Assembly (NCBI RefSeq): GCF_007896845.1
Contig: NZ_VOHS01000012.1
Coordinates: 96,022 to 160,021 of the forward strand
DNA length: 64,000 nt
Direction of reading: 5' to 3'
DNA from: Chitinophaga pinensis
GTDB lineage: Bacteria; Bacteroidota; Bacteroidia; Chitinophagales; Chitinophagaceae
In this document: positions 17,367 to 26,366 of the stretch, in pieces
Numbering within the stretch: the stretch's first letter is position 1
Layout of the letters: every line of letters starts with the position of its first letter
Position numbers and translations under genes: made by a program
The notes under the pieces: model-generated
The model's input: only the letters and a program-made list of their open reading frames with translations
Told to the model about the DNA's origin: nothing
Database searches by the model: none

Positions 17367-18278
17367 ATGCCAAAACTAAGTTTATTGAAGAATCGCTTAT
17401 CTCGTGCTGCATGGAAAAGAGTTGTTGTTATTTTATTGATCTGTGCCCCTTTTAGCGGTTTCTCGCAATACTGGCAGGCAGGTGGTTTCATTGGTACGAG
17501 TAACTATAGCGGCGACCTTGTACAAACAAGAGTTGATCTCAAATACACCCGTTTTGCACTCGGTGTATTCTTAAAAAGAGATATCAATCGTTATCTGACA
17601 ATCCGTGGAGGTCTTTCCTACGGAAGGATTGCGGGCGCTGATAGTACCAACAGAGACACTTTCCTCTTGAAGCGTAATCTGAGTTTCCGTTCTCCGATAT
17701 GGGAAGGACAACTGGGCTTTGAATTTAATTTCCTCGATCTGGATGAGAAGAAGATCACGCCTTATGTATTTGCCAGCGTGGCTGTTTTTAGTTTTTATCC
17801 GACTACTAAAGACTCACTTGGTAATACCATTAATCTTCGTCCGCTTGGTACTGAAGGACAAGGTCTTGCAGCTTATCCGACCCGTAAGGAATATAATCTC
17901 CGCCAGATTTCTATCCCCTTTGGTGCGGGTGTGAAAATACTGCTGACGGAGAACTGGATTGCTGGTTTCGAATTTGGTTTACGTAAGACCTTCACCGATT
18001 ATCTGGATGATGTGAGTCTTACTTATGTGGATAGAAATACATTGGTCAGAACGCGCGGACAAAAGGCTGCAGACTATGCTTACCGTGGTGATGAAGTACC
18101 TGTGGGAAGTCATGTAACACCGGGCACTTATCCGGAAGATGGTACGATACGCGGTTCTGATAAATATAAAGACTGGTATATGTTTACCGGACTAACACTC
18201 AGTTATCGCTTTGGTGGTGGCAGCAATGCCCGTAATAACTGGAGGAGACAGAAAGTATCACAGTGTCCGAGATTCTGA
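17367..18278 (+). CDS. Outer-membrane beta-barrel protein, DUF6089/PorG-like
   Basis: 303 aa from the ATG at 17367 (a TTG codon precedes it in frame). A signal peptide ends near CAPFSGFSQYW. The mature protein opens with QAGGFIGTSNYSGDLVQ, the hallmark start of DUF6089 barrels, which include PorG of the type IX secretion machinery. Alternating amphipathic strands follow and the last strand is YMFTGLTLSYRF. Located in the outer membrane. It may be PorG or a paralogue; the sequence alone does not decide. A terminator follows. Confidence 0.82.
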   Translation: MPKLSLLKNRLSRAAWKRVVVILLICAPFSGFSQYWQAGGFIGTSNYSGDLVQTRVDLKYTRFALGVFLKRDINRYLTIRGGLSYGRIAGADSTNRDTFLLKRNLSFRSPIWEGQLGFEFNFLDLDEKKITPYVFASVAVFSFYPTTKDSLGNTINLRPLGTEGQGLAAYPTRKEYNLRQISIPFGAGVKILLTENWIAGFEFGLRKTFTDYLDDVSLTYVDRNTLVRTRGQKAADYAYRGDEVPVGSHVTPGTYPEDGTIRGSDKYKDWYMFTGLTLSYRFGGGSNARNNWRRQKVSQCPRF

Positions 18279-18310
18279 TTGTAAAAGATTATTCTTTCAT
18301 AATATTCAGC

Positions 18311-18343
18311 GGCCGCTTCTTCATCAGGAAGCGGTCTTTTTTT
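18311..18343 (+). terminator. Terminator after the DUF6089 gene
   Basis: Stem GGCCGCTTC / GAAGCGGTC (18311-18319, 18328-18336, one G-U pair), followed by seven T. Confidence 0.85.
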
Positions 18344-18389
18344 AAACAGGTATAAAAAAAATGAGCACGCTGAGAGGTAGAAATAGTTT

Positions 18390-18406
18390 TTGGCATGCTT
18401 CTTGAA
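18390..18406 (+). promoter_or_regulatory. Sigma-54-like promoter element
   Basis: TTGGCATGCTTCTTGAA has the -24 GG and -12 region in exact sigma-54 spacing (GG-N10-GA, consensus TGGCACG-N4-TTGC). It lies about 180 bp before the small secreted protein gene at 18589, and no TAnnTTTG box is seen for that gene. The rest of the gap 18344-18588 is an A/T-rich leader. Confidence 0.45.
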
Positions 18407-18588
18407 TTTTATCTACCAGACGGAACAAAAACAAACGTCGCCAACGAATACACATACTAGATATTAAAAAAAACCGTTTAATCACAAACACGAAACACCA
18501 TCATCTTTATTTAAATTATTTAATCTAAGCGGACAACTATTCCAATCTAATTAATTTAATTTCCATCAACTACAAAATCGAACAACGT

Positions 18589-18909
18589 ATGAAACAGATA
18601 GTATTAGTATTACTGCTGATAGGGGGAGGTATACTCGGTGCACAGGCTCAGGGAAGAAGAGGACATGGTCATCATGATGAATGTCGTCCGAAGAACTACA
18701 GAGTACACCATGGTCGTTGGGATGATTGCAACAGGGATTACAGAGGCGCTTATTATAGCTGCCGTCCGGCTCCGGCTCAGGTAGTGTATGTACAACCAGC
18801 TCCTGTAGTTTATGTACCTGCTCCACCGCCACCTCCACGTCCGAGAGTAGTATACCAGCGCTCTCCGAAAGTAGTGATCGCTACAGGTCCGATTGTAGTA
18901 GGGCTGTAA
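18589..18909 (+). CDS. Small secreted His/Arg- and Pro-rich protein
   Basis: 106 aa with a clear Sec signal (MKQIVLVLLLIGGGILGAQAQG, cleavage after AQA). The mature part has a basic His-rich segment (GRRGHGHHDECRPKNYRVHHGRW), three cysteines, and a Pro/Val-rich tail (VVYVQPAPVVYVPAPPPPPRPR). The His/Asp/Cys-rich segment could bind metal; that is speculative. A stand-alone gene with a possible sigma-54 promoter upstream. No named family recognised. Confidence 0.65.
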   Translation: MKQIVLVLLLIGGGILGAQAQGRRGHGHHDECRPKNYRVHHGRWDDCNRDYRGAYYSCRPAPAQVVYVQPAPVVYVPAPPPPPRPRVVYQRSPKVVIATGPIVVGL

Positions 18910-18991
18910 AATAATTGTTCCGAAAAGGCGGCAGTTTCCGGAAGGAAAGCACCTTACCCGGTTTTCAGCCGTCAGAACAGTGGAATTAAGG

Positions 18992-19040
18992 ATGACGAAT
19001 TACGATTGTGTGTATCTTTGCACCTATTGTAATTCGTCAT
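18992..19040 (+). promoter_or_regulatory. -7 box framed by a 12-bp inverted repeat, before ubiD
   Basis: TATCTTTG (19013-19020) fits TAnnTTTG. It sits in the loop between ATGACGAATTAC (18992-19003) and its exact complement GTAATTCGTCAT (19029-19040). The repeat could be an operator, or a hairpin at the 5' end of a leader of about 37 nt. Confidence 0.5.
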
Positions 19041-19063
19041 TCGCATTTATAGCATTTAGAAAT

Positions 19064-20983
19064 ATGGCATATAAGCACCTGAAACACTTTATAGACACAT
19101 TAGAAAAGGCAGGAGAGCTGATAAGGATCAAGACTTATGTAGACCCTAAGCTGGAGATCGCAGAAATTACCGACAGGGTAAGTAAATCGCCCAACGGAGG
19201 TAAAGCACTGCTGTTCGAAAATACCGGTTATGATTTCCCTGTACTGATCAATTCCATGGGTAGCTACAAGCGCATGTGTATGGCGCTGGGTGTACAGGAA
19301 TTGGATGATGTGGCGAATGAGATCGAATCTCTGGTGAAATTATTATCAAAACCTAAAGAAGGTATACTCGACAAATTGGCCATGTTGCCTAAACTAGGTC
19401 AGTTTGCTTCCTGGATGCCGAAAGTTGTAAGCGGCCGTGGCGCTTGTCAGGAAGTGATTATGAGTGAACCGGATCTCAGCAAGATACCGGTTATGACGTG
19501 CTGGCCGAAGGATGGTGGTCCTTTCATCACCTTACCCGTTATTCATACAAAAGATCCGAACAATGGTACCCGTAATGTGGGCATGTACCGCATGCAGGTA
19601 TTCGATAAAACCATGACAGGGATGCACTGGCACAAACACAAGGTGTCTGCGAAGCATTTCATGGAATATAAAAAGCTGAAGAAACGTATGCCGGTGGCGG
19701 TCATTCTTGGTGGCGATCCCGCGTATACTTATTCCGCTACTGCACCGCTTCCTGAAAATGTGGATGAATACATGCTGGCAGGTTTCCTGCGTAAGCAGAA
19801 AGTAGAACTGGTGAAATGTATCACGCAGCCTGAAATTGAAGTGCCTGCGGATGCTGATTTTGTGATCGAAGGATATGTAGACCCGGAAGAAGACCTGATA
19901 TGGGAAGGCCCATTTGGTGACCATACCGGTTATTATTCACTGGCGGACTGGTATCCCCGTTTTCACGTAACGGCTATCACACACAGAAAAGACGCTATTT
20001 ATCCGTCTACTATCGTAGGTATTCCTCCGCAGGAAGATGCATGGATAGGAAAGGCTACGGAAAGAGTTTTCCTTGCGCCTATCAAAATGACAATGGTTCC
20101 CGAAATGATAGATATGGAAATGCCGGTAGAAGGTGTGTTTCATAATCTGGTGATTGCACAGATCAAAAAGGATTATCCGGGACAGGCGCAGAAAGTGATG
20201 AATGCTATGTGGGGCGCCGGACAAATGATGTTCAACAAAATACTGGTAGTTGCAGATGAGCATACCAGTATTCAGAACTATAAAGAACTCGCGCAGTATG
20301 TATTTAAACATCTGAATCCGGCAACAGATATTTATCTGAGTCAGGGTCCGATGGACGTACTGGATCACTCCTGTTCTAAAATGGGCTTTGGCGGTAAGAT
20401 GTGTATCGACGGTACCCGTAAGTATGACGAAGAGATTGAATCAGAACTGATCTCTACTAATCAGATCTTTAACCGTGATGGCGTCATGAAGCGTTTCCCT
20501 GAGATCAAAGACATCAATGACTCCCTGTTGAAAGAGGGAATTCCATGTATTCTGATATCTGTAGAAAAGGCGCGTCCGCTGCATATCAAAGAATTGAATG
20601 AGCAGCTGTACAATCTGCCGGATCTCAGCAATATCAAAATGGTATTGTTTGTAGAACATACCGTTGATGTACAGGATCTTGCGTCTGCACTCTGGCGTTT
20701 CTGTAACAATCTGGATCCCCGTCGTGACAGTTTCATCGTACGTCCTGCAGTACCAGGTCATCCGGGTAAAGTGGGGGCCGGTATTGGTATGGATGGTACT
20801 CTGAAAACCCGTGCGCTTGACAACTTTGAACGTGACTGGCCAAACATCATCGTTGCAGATGATGCTACCATCAAAGCAATTGATGAAAAATGGTCATCAC
20901 TGAACCTCGGACCTTTCATTCCTTCTCCTTCTCACAAATATAAACCTCAGATGTATGGAGAAGAAGCAGTTGTTCCGCAATAG
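19064..20983 (+). CDS. UbiD family decarboxylase, probably menaquinone pathway
   Basis: 639 aa from the ATG at 19064 (MAYKHLKHFIDTLEKAGELIRI, the usual UbiD opening); the frame extends further upstream but without family-like sequence. Prenylated-FMN-dependent UbiD enzymes decarboxylate aromatic acids. Seen: GRGACQEVIMSEPDLSKIPVMTCWPKDGGPFIT, the EGPFGDHTGYY motif (substrate/Mn region), and DHSCSKMGFGGKMCIDGTRKY near the C-terminus. The length exceeds E. coli UbiD (about 497 aa) and fits the longer proteins assigned to menaquinone synthesis. The ubiX partner is not in the window. Confidence 0.85.
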   Translation: MAYKHLKHFIDTLEKAGELIRIKTYVDPKLEIAEITDRVSKSPNGGKALLFENTGYDFPVLINSMGSYKRMCMALGVQELDDVANEIESLVKLLSKPKEGILDKLAMLPKLGQFASWMPKVVSGRGACQEVIMSEPDLSKIPVMTCWPKDGGPFITLPVIHTKDPNNGTRNVGMYRMQVFDKTMTGMHWHKHKVSAKHFMEYKKLKKRMPVAVILGGDPAYTYSATAPLPENVDEYMLAGFLRKQKVELVKCITQPEIEVPADADFVIEGYVDPEEDLIWEGPFGDHTGYYSLADWYPRFHVTAITHRKDAIYPSTIVGIPPQEDAWIGKATERVFLAPIKMTMVPEMIDMEMPVEGVFHNLVIAQIKKDYPGQAQKVMNAMWGAGQMMFNKILVVADEHTSIQNYKELAQYVFKHLNPATDIYLSQGPMDVLDHSCSKMGFGGKMCIDGTRKYDEEIESELISTNQIFNRDGVMKRFPEIKDINDSLLKEGIPCILISVEKARPLHIKELNEQLYNLPDLSNIKMVLFVEHTVDVQDLASALWRFCNNLDPRRDSFIVRPAVPGHPGKVGAGIGMDGTLKTRALDNFERDWPNIIVADDATIKAIDEKWSSLNLGPFIPSPSHKYKPQMYGEEAVVPQ

Positions 20984-21443
20984 TTTACTTATCATATTTC
21001 TCCTGTGCGCGGCCTTTACGGCAGGCGCACAGGTACGTCTTTCCGACTTCCGGTATATAGATAATATGGAAGGGTATTGGACGATGAAGACCAAACTCGG
21101 TATTTATGCTGAGAAATGGAAGAGGGTGGATGAGCATACCTGGAAGGGGAGAACCATGCGGCTTATAAAGGGGGACAGTACGAAAGTGGATGATATGCGT
21201 CTTTTCCTTGAGGGAGATGGCATCTACTTTACAATCGCTGCGGTAAGAGATAGTACAGGCGAGCCGGTTCGTTTTAAATTACGTATATTGAAGTCCGTTG
21301 GGTTTGTTGCGGAGAATCTGCAAAGCCCTTATCCGCAGAAGATCATCTATCGCTGGAAAGATACAAAGCACATGGATGCGCATTTTGAAGGCAAAGACGG
21401 TCGGGTTAGCCGTGAATTCATCATGCAGTATACAAAGCAATAA
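20955..21443 (+). CDS. Secreted DUF6265-like protein
   Basis: 162 aa with a signal peptide (MEKKQLFRNSLLIIFLLCAAFTAGAQV). The mature part starts RLSDFRYIDNMEGYWTMKT and continues with EKWKRVDEHTWKGRTMRLIKGD, a lipocalin-like beta pattern as in DUF6265 proteins. The start lies 29 bp inside the end of ubiD in another frame; the only later ATG would remove the signal peptide, so the overlap looks real. Co-transcribed with ubiD; a terminator follows. Function unknown. Confidence 0.7.
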   Translation: MEKKQLFRNSLLIIFLLCAAFTAGAQVRLSDFRYIDNMEGYWTMKTKLGIYAEKWKRVDEHTWKGRTMRLIKGDSTKVDDMRLFLEGDGIYFTIAAVRDSTGEPVRFKLRILKSVGFVAENLQSPYPQKIIYRWKDTKHMDAHFEGKDGRVSREFIMQYTKQ

Positions 21444-21504
21444 CGCAAGTCTCATTATTGAATTCCTTATTGCGTAAATCAAATTCCCAAATGCATAAAT
21501 AAGT

Positions 21505-21539
21505 AACGCAAAGCTGGTATAGCTTTGCGTTATTGTTTT
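21505..21539 (+). terminator. Terminator of the ubiD operon
   Basis: Perfect 11-bp stem AACGCAAAGCT / AGCTTTGCGTT (21505-21515, 21521-21531), 5-nt loop, then a T-rich tail. Confidence 0.85.
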
Positions 21540-21601
21540 ACATACTAAGGACAGTCTGCAATTGTACTTCGATTTGAGTTGGTCGTACAATTACTTAATA
21601 C

Positions 21602-21633
21602 GCCGCTCCTGATCACAGGAAGCGGCTTTTTTT
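21602..21633. terminator. Second hairpin terminator at the convergent junction
   Basis: GCCGCT-CCTG / CAGG-AAGCGGC (21603-21626) with loop ATCA, followed by a T-run that reaches the stop codon of the minus-strand prfC gene. Confidence 0.7.
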
Positions 21634-23224
21634 ATTCTACCTGTTTGTGTATTTCTGAAGTGAAATGGAACTGAATATCAGGATTGTTTGCACGTTCTGT
21701 ATTCAGGTACCACTCGGACTGCGCGAGATATACCAGCAGACCATCCTTATCTTCCACGATGTTGGATTGTTTAAAGCGGATAAAATCTTCTACTTTCTGC
21801 TTGTCACCGGTGATCCAGCACGCTTTGAAGAAAGGTAGTGTATTGAACTGACAAGACGCACCATACTCCTGCAGCAAACGGTATTGGATTACTTCGAATT
21901 GCAGGTCACCCACACAACCGATGATCTTACGGTTACCATTATGCTGGGTGAACAACTGTGCTACACCCTCGTCAGTCAGCTGACGTAAACCTTTTTCCAG
22001 CTGTTTGGTTTTCATCGGATCCTTATTTACGACCTCCTTAAACAGTTCAGGAGAGAAGCTTGGGATACCGGTGAAATAGAATTTTTCACCTTCTGTCAGG
22101 GTATCACCGATTTTAAAGTTACCGGTGTCAAACAGACCAACCACATCACCCGGATAAGCATCATCTACGATGTTTTTTTCACGGGCGAGGAAGCTATATG
22201 GGTTGCTGAAGCGCATGTCTTTTTCAAGACGTACGTGTTTATAGAATTTATTACGCTCGAAACGACCGGAACATACGCGGAGGAAGGCGATACGGTCACG
22301 GTGGCGCGGGTCGAGGTTGGCGTGAATTTTAAAGATAAAACCACTGAATTTCTCTTCTTCGACCTTTACTTCACGGGTGCTGGCTTCACGGTCACGCGGT
22401 ACAGGTGCGATTTCCACGAAGGTATCGAGGAGGTCTTTTACACCGAAGTTGTTCACGGCGCTACCGAAGAACACAGGCGCCATTTTACCCTGCAGGTAAT
22501 CGGTATTGTCGAAGGTATCGTATACACCTTCGATCAGTTCCACGTCATTTCTCAGCTGGGTGGCATCCTGTGCATTGAAATGTTCGTCTATGTAGCTGCT
22601 GCTCAGGTCACTAAGAGGGACAATGTCATCGTCAGTGGCTTTTTTATTGGGCGCAAAAGATACAAAGCTCTTATTATAAAGGTTATATACGCCTTTGAAG
22701 TCTGTACCCATATTGATAGGCCAGCTCAGCGGGCGTACACGGATGCTCAGTTTTTCTTCCAGTTCGTCCAGCAGGTCGAATGGGTTTTTACCATCACGGT
22801 CCAGTTTGTTCACAAAAATGATCACCGGGGTATCACGCATACGGCACACTTCCATGAGTCTTTCGGTCTGCTCTTCCACCCCTTTAACGCAGTCGATCAC
22901 GAGTACGACACTGTCTACCGCTGTCAGGGTACGGTAAGTATCTTCCGCGAAGTCCTTGTGACCGGGGGTATCCAGCAGGTTGACCAGCATATCCCTGTAC
23001 TCAAAGGTCATTACGGAAGTCGCCACGGAGATACCACGCTGGCGTTCTATCTCCATAAAGTCAGAGGTCGTATGTTTCTTGATCTTGTTCGACTTAACAG
23101 CACCTGCCGTCTGGATAGCGCCCCCGAACAGGAGGAACTTTTCCGTCAGGGTTGTCTTACCGGCATCCGGGTGGGCGATAATGGCGAATGTCTTTCTTTT
23201 ATTGATCTCGTTTGCGTACTTCAT
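21632..23224 (-). CDS. prfC: Peptide chain release factor 3
   Basis: 530 aa from the ATG at 23224 ([31 protein letters not shown]); the frame is open further upstream but that part is not family-like. RF3 is a translational GTPase that recycles RF1/RF2. G1 AHPDAGKT (residues 17-24), switch [10 protein letters not shown], and NKLDRDG for the guanine site. The C-terminal region [14 protein letters not shown]...[16 protein letters not shown] is RF3-specific. A minus-strand TACCTTTG box (23249-23256) lies 25 bp upstream of the start. Confidence 0.95.
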   Translation of the reverse strand: MKYANEINKRKTFAIIAHPDAGKTTLTEKFLLFGGAIQTAGAVKSNKIKKHTTSDFMEIERQRGISVATSVMTFEYRDMLVNLLDTPGHKDFAEDTYRTLTAVDSVVLVIDCVKGVEEQTERLMEVCRMRDTPVIIFVNKLDRDGKNPFDLLDELEEKLSIRVRPLSWPINMGTDFKGVYNLYNKSFVSFAPNKKATDDDIVPLSDLSSSYIDEHFNAQDATQLRNDVELIEGVYDTFDNTDYLQGKMAPVFFGSAVNNFGVKDLLDTFVEIAPVPRDREASTREVKVEEEKFSGFIFKIHANLDPRHRDRIAFLRVCSGRFERNKFYKHVRLEKDMRFSNPYSFLAREKNIVDDAYPGDVVGLFDTGNFKIGDTLTEGEKFYFTGIPSFSPELFKEVVNKDPMKTKQLEKGLRQLTDEGVAQLFTQHNGNRKIIGCVGDLQFEVIQYRLLQEYGASCQFNTLPFFKACWITGDKQKVEDFIRFKQSNIVEDKDGLLVYLAQSEWYLNTERANNPDIQFHFTSEIHKQVE

Positions 23225-23248
23225 ATAGTTTGTGACCGAAAATGTGTG

Positions 23249-23256
23249 CAAAGGTA
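23249..23256 (-). promoter_or_regulatory. -7 box (TACCTTTG) for prfC
   Basis: Minus-strand TACCTTTG in the 70-bp divergent region between prfC and the ABC permease. Confidence 0.5.
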
Positions 23257-23294
23257 CGTAATTGTCACGTTTAATCATTAATTTACATGTATCT

Positions 23295-24548
23295 ATGATT
23301 GCCACGATCAAAATTTTATGGAACAGCCTGAAAATGGCGGTTCTGGAGCTGCGGGTAAATAAACTCCGCACTTTCTTATCCCTGTTGGGTATCACCATTG
23401 GTATATTCTGTATCATCGCTGTACTTACCGCTACAAACAGTCTGGAAAGAAATGTCCGCAGTGAGGTCGAAACCCTCGGCAGTGATGTTGTATATGTACA
23501 AAAATGGCCATGGGATGGTGGTCCTGATTTTCCGTGGTGGAAATATGTGAACCGGCCTTTGCCGAAGTTTCAGGAACTGGTACCTATTAAAGAAAAAGTG
23601 CAGAGTGCGGGTCTGTCGGCTTTTGCTTTTTCTTCCAGTGCCAAAAGGGTAGAGTACAAGGATGGCTACATGGAGGGAACGGAGCTGTTTGCTGTCAGTG
23701 GTGATTATGAGAAGATTCAGGCTTTAAAATTCCTTTCGGGCCGCTTTTTCGCCGGTAAGGAAAATGAAAATGGGGCCAATGTGGCTATTCTGGGTGCTAA
23801 TATCTGGGAGGGGCTCTTTGGTACTTCTGATAAGGCGATGGGTAAGACGATTGCTGTAGCTGGTCGTCCGGTGAGAGTGATCGGTACTTTGAAGAAGAAG
23901 GGGGCCAGTCTGGTAGATGGCATCAACTATGACAACTGTGTGATTGTACCATATGTATTTGGCCGTACCATCGTGGATGAACGCCGCTTTGCGGATCCAT
24001 TTATTCTGGTAAAGGCGGCTCCCGGAGCCACCTTATTACAGCTGAAGGATGAGCTGAGAGGGGTAATGCGCAGCATCCGCCGTTTGCGTCCGAAAGAAGA
24101 GGATGATTTCTCTTTGAATGAGATCACTGCTGTTAGTGGAGACCTGAACAAGGTATTTGGTATGGTCAATATGGGCGGCTGGCTGATTGCGTGTTTCGCG
24201 CTGATCGTAGGTGGCTTTGGTATTGCCAATATCATGTTTGTGACGGTAAAGGAACGCACTAACATCATCGGATTGAAAAAAGCGATAGGCGCCCGTAAGA
24301 AGGTGATCCTGATGGAATTTCTGCTGGAATCCATGATCTTATGTATGATGGGTGGTTTGCTGGGCTTATTGCTTGTGTTTTTAACGACTGTTGCGGTAAA
24401 CAGTTTACATTTCTTCGAATTTACCCTTACACTCAATAATATCATCCTCGGATTAACTGTTTCCTCTGTTGTAGGTATCATTGCAGGCTTCATCCCGGCT
24501 TATCTGGCATCCAAACTGGATCCGGTAGTGGCTATCCGTAGCAATTGA
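23295..24548 (+). CDS. MacB/FtsX-type ABC transporter permease
   Basis: 417 aa from the ATG at 23295. One membrane segment at the N-terminus ([23 protein letters not shown]), a large periplasmic MacB_PCD domain (about residues 45-280), and three C-terminal segments with the FtsX motif ([38 protein letters not shown]). These permeases work with a separate ATPase, usually in mechanotransmission or efflux of macrolides, lipoproteins or peptides. No ATPase gene lies beside it. It is closely followed by tsaD (29 bp). Confidence 0.88.
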   Translation: MIATIKILWNSLKMAVLELRVNKLRTFLSLLGITIGIFCIIAVLTATNSLERNVRSEVETLGSDVVYVQKWPWDGGPDFPWWKYVNRPLPKFQELVPIKEKVQSAGLSAFAFSSSAKRVEYKDGYMEGTELFAVSGDYEKIQALKFLSGRFFAGKENENGANVAILGANIWEGLFGTSDKAMGKTIAVAGRPVRVIGTLKKKGASLVDGINYDNCVIVPYVFGRTIVDERRFADPFILVKAAPGATLLQLKDELRGVMRSIRRLRPKEEDDFSLNEITAVSGDLNKVFGMVNMGGWLIACFALIVGGFGIANIMFVTVKERTNIIGLKKAIGARKKVILMEFLLESMILCMMGGLLGLLLVFLTTVAVNSLHFFEFTLTLNNIILGLTVSSVVGIIAGFIPAYLASKLDPVVAIRSN

Positions 24549-24572
24549 TAAGGCTATAATTTCCTACCTTTG
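24545..24572 (+). promoter_or_regulatory. Promoter for tsaD with a very short leader
   Basis: TTG (24545-24547), 17 bp, TACCTTTG (24565-24572); the ATG at 24578 follows only five bases later. Transcripts would be nearly leaderless. Confidence 0.6.
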
Positions 24573-24577
24573 CGGGC

Positions 24578-25588
24578 ATGTCTGTAAAAATACTGGCCAT
24601 AGAGTCATCGTGTGATGAAACAAGTGCTTCCGTACTGGTTGACGGAAAGATCCTGTCTAATTTTATTGCCAATCAAACTATTCACGAGCAATACGGTGGC
24701 GTCGTGCCTGAACTGGCATCCCGCGCGCATCAGGAAAATATTGTCCCTGTGGTCGATCAGGCGCTGAAAGTGGCCGGGATACGCAAGGACGAACTGAACG
24801 CCATTGCCTTTACTCAGGCGCCGGGTCTGATCGGTTCCCTGTTGGTGGGTAGTTGTTTTGCGAAATCTATGGCTTTGGCGCTGGATGTTCCGCTGATAGC
24901 CGTGCATCATATGCAGGCGCACGTGCTGGCTAACTTCATTGGTGAAGAAAAGCCTTCTTTCCCATTCCTTTGTCTGACGGTTTCCGGTGGTCACACCCAG
25001 ATCGTTCGTTGTGATAGTCCGCTGCAGATGAAGGTGATCGGAGAGACACTGGACGATGCTGCCGGTGAAGCTTTCGATAAAAGTGCCAAATTGCTCGGTC
25101 TTCCTTATCCCGGTGGTCCGCTGATCGATAAATACGCCCGTGAGGGCAATCCGGACAGATTCAAGTTCCCCGAACCGCAGATTCCGGGTCTGAACTTCAG
25201 CTTTAGTGGTCTGAAGACCTCTATTCTTTACTTCCTGCAGGAGCAGCAGCAGAAAGATCCGCAGTTCGCCGAAAATAACATGGCAGACATCTGTGCTTCT
25301 ATCCAGCATCGTATTGTCAGCATTCTGATGAACAAGCTGGTGAAAGCGTCCAAAGAAACCGGTATCAAAGAAATCGGTATCGCCGGCGGTGTAAGTGCTA
25401 ATTCCGGTTTGCGCAATGCATTACAGCAGTACGGTGAAAAGTATGGCTGGAAGACCTACATCCCGAAATTCGAGTACTGTACTGACAATGCTGCTATGAT
25501 TGCCATGACTGCATGGTACAAATATCAGGCAGGTGAGTTTGTAGGACTGGATGCCGTTCCGGGAGCCAGAGCTGGTTTTGAACATTAG
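24578..25588 (+). CDS. tsaD: TsaD, tRNA N6-threonylcarbamoyladenosine synthase subunit
   Basis: 336 aa, standard TsaD length. It transfers threonylcarbamoyl to A37 of ANN-decoding tRNAs together with TsaB/TsaE. Seen: IESSCDETSASVL at the N-terminus, metal ligands His110 and His114 within HHMQAH (110-115), SGGHTQI, DDAAGEAFDK, and the C-terminal CTDNAAMIA motif. Universally conserved gene. Nine bases separate it from trmN6. Confidence 0.96.
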   Translation: MSVKILAIESSCDETSASVLVDGKILSNFIANQTIHEQYGGVVPELASRAHQENIVPVVDQALKVAGIRKDELNAIAFTQAPGLIGSLLVGSCFAKSMALALDVPLIAVHHMQAHVLANFIGEEKPSFPFLCLTVSGGHTQIVRCDSPLQMKVIGETLDDAAGEAFDKSAKLLGLPYPGGPLIDKYAREGNPDRFKFPEPQIPGLNFSFSGLKTSILYFLQEQQQKDPQFAENNMADICASIQHRIVSILMNKLVKASKETGIKEIGIAGGVSANSGLRNALQQYGEKYGWKTYIPKFEYCTDNAAMIAMTAWYKYQAGEFVGLDAVPGARAGFEH

Positions 25589-25597
25589 TAAGTACCG

Positions 25598-26329
25598 ATG
25601 CCCAATCACTATTTCAGTTTCAAGCAATTTACCGTATATCAGGACGCCTGTGCGATGAAAGTCTGCACAGACGCCTGCGTGCAGGGCGCCTATACGGCTG
25701 CCTGGCTCCGTGAGCAATCGCCTGTCAGCCGTATACTGGATATCGGCACAGGAACAGGTCTGCTTTCTTTGATGCTCGCCCAGCAATCTGATGCTGTTAT
25801 CAGCGGTATCGAACTGGATCCGGCTGCCGCGGCTCAAGCCCGCACCAATTTTGAGGCGTCTCCATGGAAAGAGCGTTTACAGGTGATAGAGACTGATGCC
25901 AAACAACTGCCTGTAGGCGACCTATATGACTTCATCATCACGAATCCTCCATTTTACGAGGGAGACCTGAAAAGTGTTAATCAGCTGCGTAATCAGGCGA
26001 TGCATGCCACTACACTGGACTATAGTGAGCTGTTGCAGGTCATTGATACGCATCTGTCAGCGGAAGGCCATTTCTCCGTATTGCTGCCATATGGGCCATT
26101 TGCAGACTTTTCTGCATTGGCGGATACAGCAGGATTCTCCCTGCAACAGGTATTGCACGTAAAACAGAGTGAACAACATGATTATTTCCGCAGCGTGGGT
26201 ATTTTCGGCAGGAGAGGGGCTGTTGCACAGCCGTCCTCTGAACAGTTAATGTCGATACGTGAAGCGGACAAGAAAACGTATACCGCTGCGTTTATAAAAT
26301 TGCTAAAGCCTTATTATCTTTTCCTGTAA
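25598..26329 (+). CDS. trmN6: TrmN6, tRNA1(Val) A37 N6-methyltransferase
   Basis: 243 aa, class I SAM-dependent methyltransferase (YfiC/TrmN6 family). SAM loop DIGTGTG (residues 48-54), acidic ribose ligand at the end of strand 2 (GIELDP), and catalytic NPPF (116-119) typical of N6-adenine methylation. The family opening FSFKQFTVYQDACAMKVCTDACVQGAY is present. It follows tsaD, so two tRNA A37 modification genes are adjacent and likely co-transcribed. Confidence 0.9.
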   Translation: MPNHYFSFKQFTVYQDACAMKVCTDACVQGAYTAAWLREQSPVSRILDIGTGTGLLSLMLAQQSDAVISGIELDPAAAAQARTNFEASPWKERLQVIETDAKQLPVGDLYDFIITNPPFYEGDLKSVNQLRNQAMHATTLDYSELLQVIDTHLSAEGHFSVLLPYGPFADFSALADTAGFSLQQVLHVKQSEQHDYFRSVGIFGRRGAVAQPSSEQLMSIREADKKTYTAAFIKLLKPYYLFL

Positions 26330-26366
26330 AGAGTAAGTAAAGACATGTGCATAGTGCCTGATCCCC

